A DNA stretch of 8,793 nt from Paracraurococcus sp049315625. Its GTDB lineage: Bacteria > Pseudomonadota > Alphaproteobacteria > Acetobacterales > Acetobacteraceae. The notes under the pieces were generated by a model. That model made no database searches, had not been told where the DNA came from, and saw only the letters and a list, made by a program, of their open reading frames with translations. The stretch covers positions 1 through 8,793 of the forward strand of contig JBMOJU010000225.1 in NCBI GenBank assembly GCA_049315625.1, written 5' to 3'. Positions 6,014 through 8,793 of the stretch are shown one piece after another. Position 1 is the first letter of the stretch; each line of letters begins with the position of its first letter. The position numbers and the translations under genes are program-made.

Positions 6014-6544
6014 TCAGAAGGGGATGTCGTCGTCCAGGTCGGCGCCACCCTTCGGCTTGCTGTCCCAGCCGCCACCACCGCCGCCACCGCTGCGGCCCGC
6101 CGGGCGCTCCCCGCCGCCGCCATAGCCGCCACCGGAGGACCGGCCGCCGCCATAGCCGCCGCCACCGCCCTCGCCCATCTCGCCACCACCGCCGCGGCCA
6201 TCCAGCAGGGTCAGCTCACCCTTGAAGCGGCTGATCACCACCTCGGTGATCTCCCGCTCCTGCCCGTCCTTGTCGGTGTACTTCCGGCTTTCGAGCGCGC
6301 CTTCCAGGTACACCTTGCTGCCCTTCTTCAGGTACTTCTCGGCGATCTCGCCGAGTTTCTCGTTGAAGATGGCAACCCGGTGCCATTGGGTCTTTTCCTT
6401 GCGCTCGCCGGAGGCGCGGTCGTTCCAGGTCTCCGACGTGGCGACGGAGAAAGACACCACCTTGCCGCCCGACTGCATGTTGCGGGCTTCCGGGTCACGC
6501 CCCAGATTGCCCACCAGGATCACCTTGTTCACGCTGCCGGCCAT
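6014..6544 (-). CDS. ssb: Single-stranded DNA-binding protein
   Basis: The 176-residue SSB coats single-stranded DNA in replication, recombination and repair and recruits partner proteins. The OB fold occupies about 1-113, opening MAGSVNKVILVGNLGRDPE, with DNA-stacking aromatics Trp40, Trp54 and Phe60 as in E. coli and Tyr89 where E. coli has Trp88. A linker rich in Gly (about 117-160) includes two Gly-Gly-Tyr-Gly-Gly-Gly units encoded by near-identical DNA around 6110-6160. The acidic tip DLDDDIPF at the C-terminus is the partner-binding motif. The length is normal. The ATG at 6544 has AGGGG about 12 nt upstream, a weak site. The gene is divergent from uvrA, with a LexA-type box in the 174-nt gap, and sits upstream of gyrA on the same strand. 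Confidence 0.98.
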   Translation of the reverse strand: MAGSVNKVILVGNLGRDPEARNMQSGGKVVSFSVATSETWNDRASGERKEKTQWHRVAIFNEKLGEIAEKYLKKGSKVYLEGALESRKYTDKDGQEREITEVVISRFKGELTLLDGRGGGGEMGEGGGGGYGGGRSSGGGYGGGGERPAGRSGGGGGGGWDSKPKGGADLDDDIPF

Positions 6545-6640
6545 GCCGCCAAAACCCCTGGAATCGAGCGCCTAGCATACCGGCCCGACCCGCCCGGGGC
6601 GAGTCCGACGGCATGCCGGGGCCCGACGAGGCCCCTTCCC

Positions 6641-6659
6641 GCCACCCCAATATGGTGGC
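6641..6659. repeat. Inverted repeat in the ssb/uvrA intergenic region
   Basis: GCCACC (6641-6646) and GGTGGC (6654-6659) are perfect 6-bp arms around CCAATAT. The element covers the likely -10 region of the ssb promoter and lies 10 bp from the LexA-type box. It could bind a second regulator or be a transcribed hairpin at the start of the ssb leader; chance is not excluded. Confidence 0.3.
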
Positions 6660-6677
6660 ATGCACCCAAGAACACAA
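6649..6677 (-). promoter_or_regulatory. Candidate ssb promoter
   Basis: On the minus strand TTGTGT (6677-6672) and CATATT (6654-6649) are separated by exactly 17 nt, a moderate match to sigma-70 hexamers (3/6 and 4/6). The -35 element lies inside the GAAC-N7-GAAC box, where a bound LexA would block polymerase. It predicts an ssb leader of about 100 nt. Matches are modest, so this is a candidate only. Confidence 0.35.
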
Positions 6678-6684
6678 TGTGAAC
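6670..6684. promoter_or_regulatory. LexA (SOS) box shared by ssb and uvrA
   Basis: GAACACAATGTGAAC is an exact GAAC-N7-GAAC direct repeat, the reverse complement of the GTTC-N7-GTTC LexA operator established for alphaproteobacteria such as Rhodobacter, Sinorhizobium and Caulobacter. It ends 34 nt before the uvrA ATG and lies 125 nt upstream of the ssb ATG. uvrA is a classic SOS gene, and E. coli also places an SOS box between divergent uvrA and ssb. LexA repression of uvrA, and perhaps of ssb, is the natural inference. Confidence 0.85.
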
Positions 6685-6718
6685 GTGGGCCTTCCCCCCG
6701 GCCCCGTGGAGCGACCCG

Positions 6719-8793
<2,075 letters not shown>

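Noticed and set aside
3594..6125. 843-codon open frame antisense to gyrA
   Set aside because: It mirrors gyrA codon structure in GC-rich DNA (long runs of His, Asp, Gly, Ala, Arg), has no recognisable domain, and gyrA is certain on the other strand.

Overview
The window is about 70% GC by eye and reads as ordinary chromosomal DNA of an alphaproteobacterium, most likely Rhodospirillales/Acetobacteraceae (Roseomonas-like). The reasons are the gyrA-coaD-cyclophilin gene order, an alphaproteobacterial type of LexA box (GAAC-N7-GAAC), a GyrA with a charged insertion in its C-terminal domain, and the base composition. The taxonomic call is inference; no 16S or species marker is present. I see no prophage, transposon, CRISPR array or defence system, and no clearly undescribed system.

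Layout from left to right. Positions 1-415 hold no convincing gene. The very left edge carries a near-perfect Shine-Dalgarno on the minus strand, so a minus-strand gene probably starts just outside the window. The stretch also has a short palindrome and a cluster of GTCCGGTCA direct repeats. A complete tRNA-Lys(TTT) with encoded CCA lies at 416-491 on the minus strand. Three tandem cyclophilin-type peptidyl-prolyl isomerase genes follow at 537-2463: one cytosolic with Ala/Glu/Pro-rich tails, one minimal and cytosolic, one with a signal peptide. Then come coaD (pantetheine-phosphate adenylyltransferase) and gyrA (DNA gyrase subunit A), which overlap by 8 nt, and ssb. All of these are on the minus strand, so transcription runs ssb, gyrA, coaD, cyclophilins, tRNA-Lys. 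uvrA runs divergently on the plus strand from 6719 and is cut by the right edge.

Functionally, the right half concerns DNA maintenance: SSB, gyrase and the excision-repair damage sensor UvrA. The ssb/uvrA intergenic region carries an exact GAAC-N7-GAAC site, so both genes are probably under LexA/SOS control from one shared operator, as at the E. coli uvrA-ssb locus. The left half is a housekeeping cluster of CoA synthesis, protein folding and a tRNA. The observations most worth following up are the shared LexA box, the mosaic relationship among the three cyclophilins, the natural Ala at the quinolone-determining Ser83 position of GyrA, and the incomplete first zinc-finger pair in UvrA.
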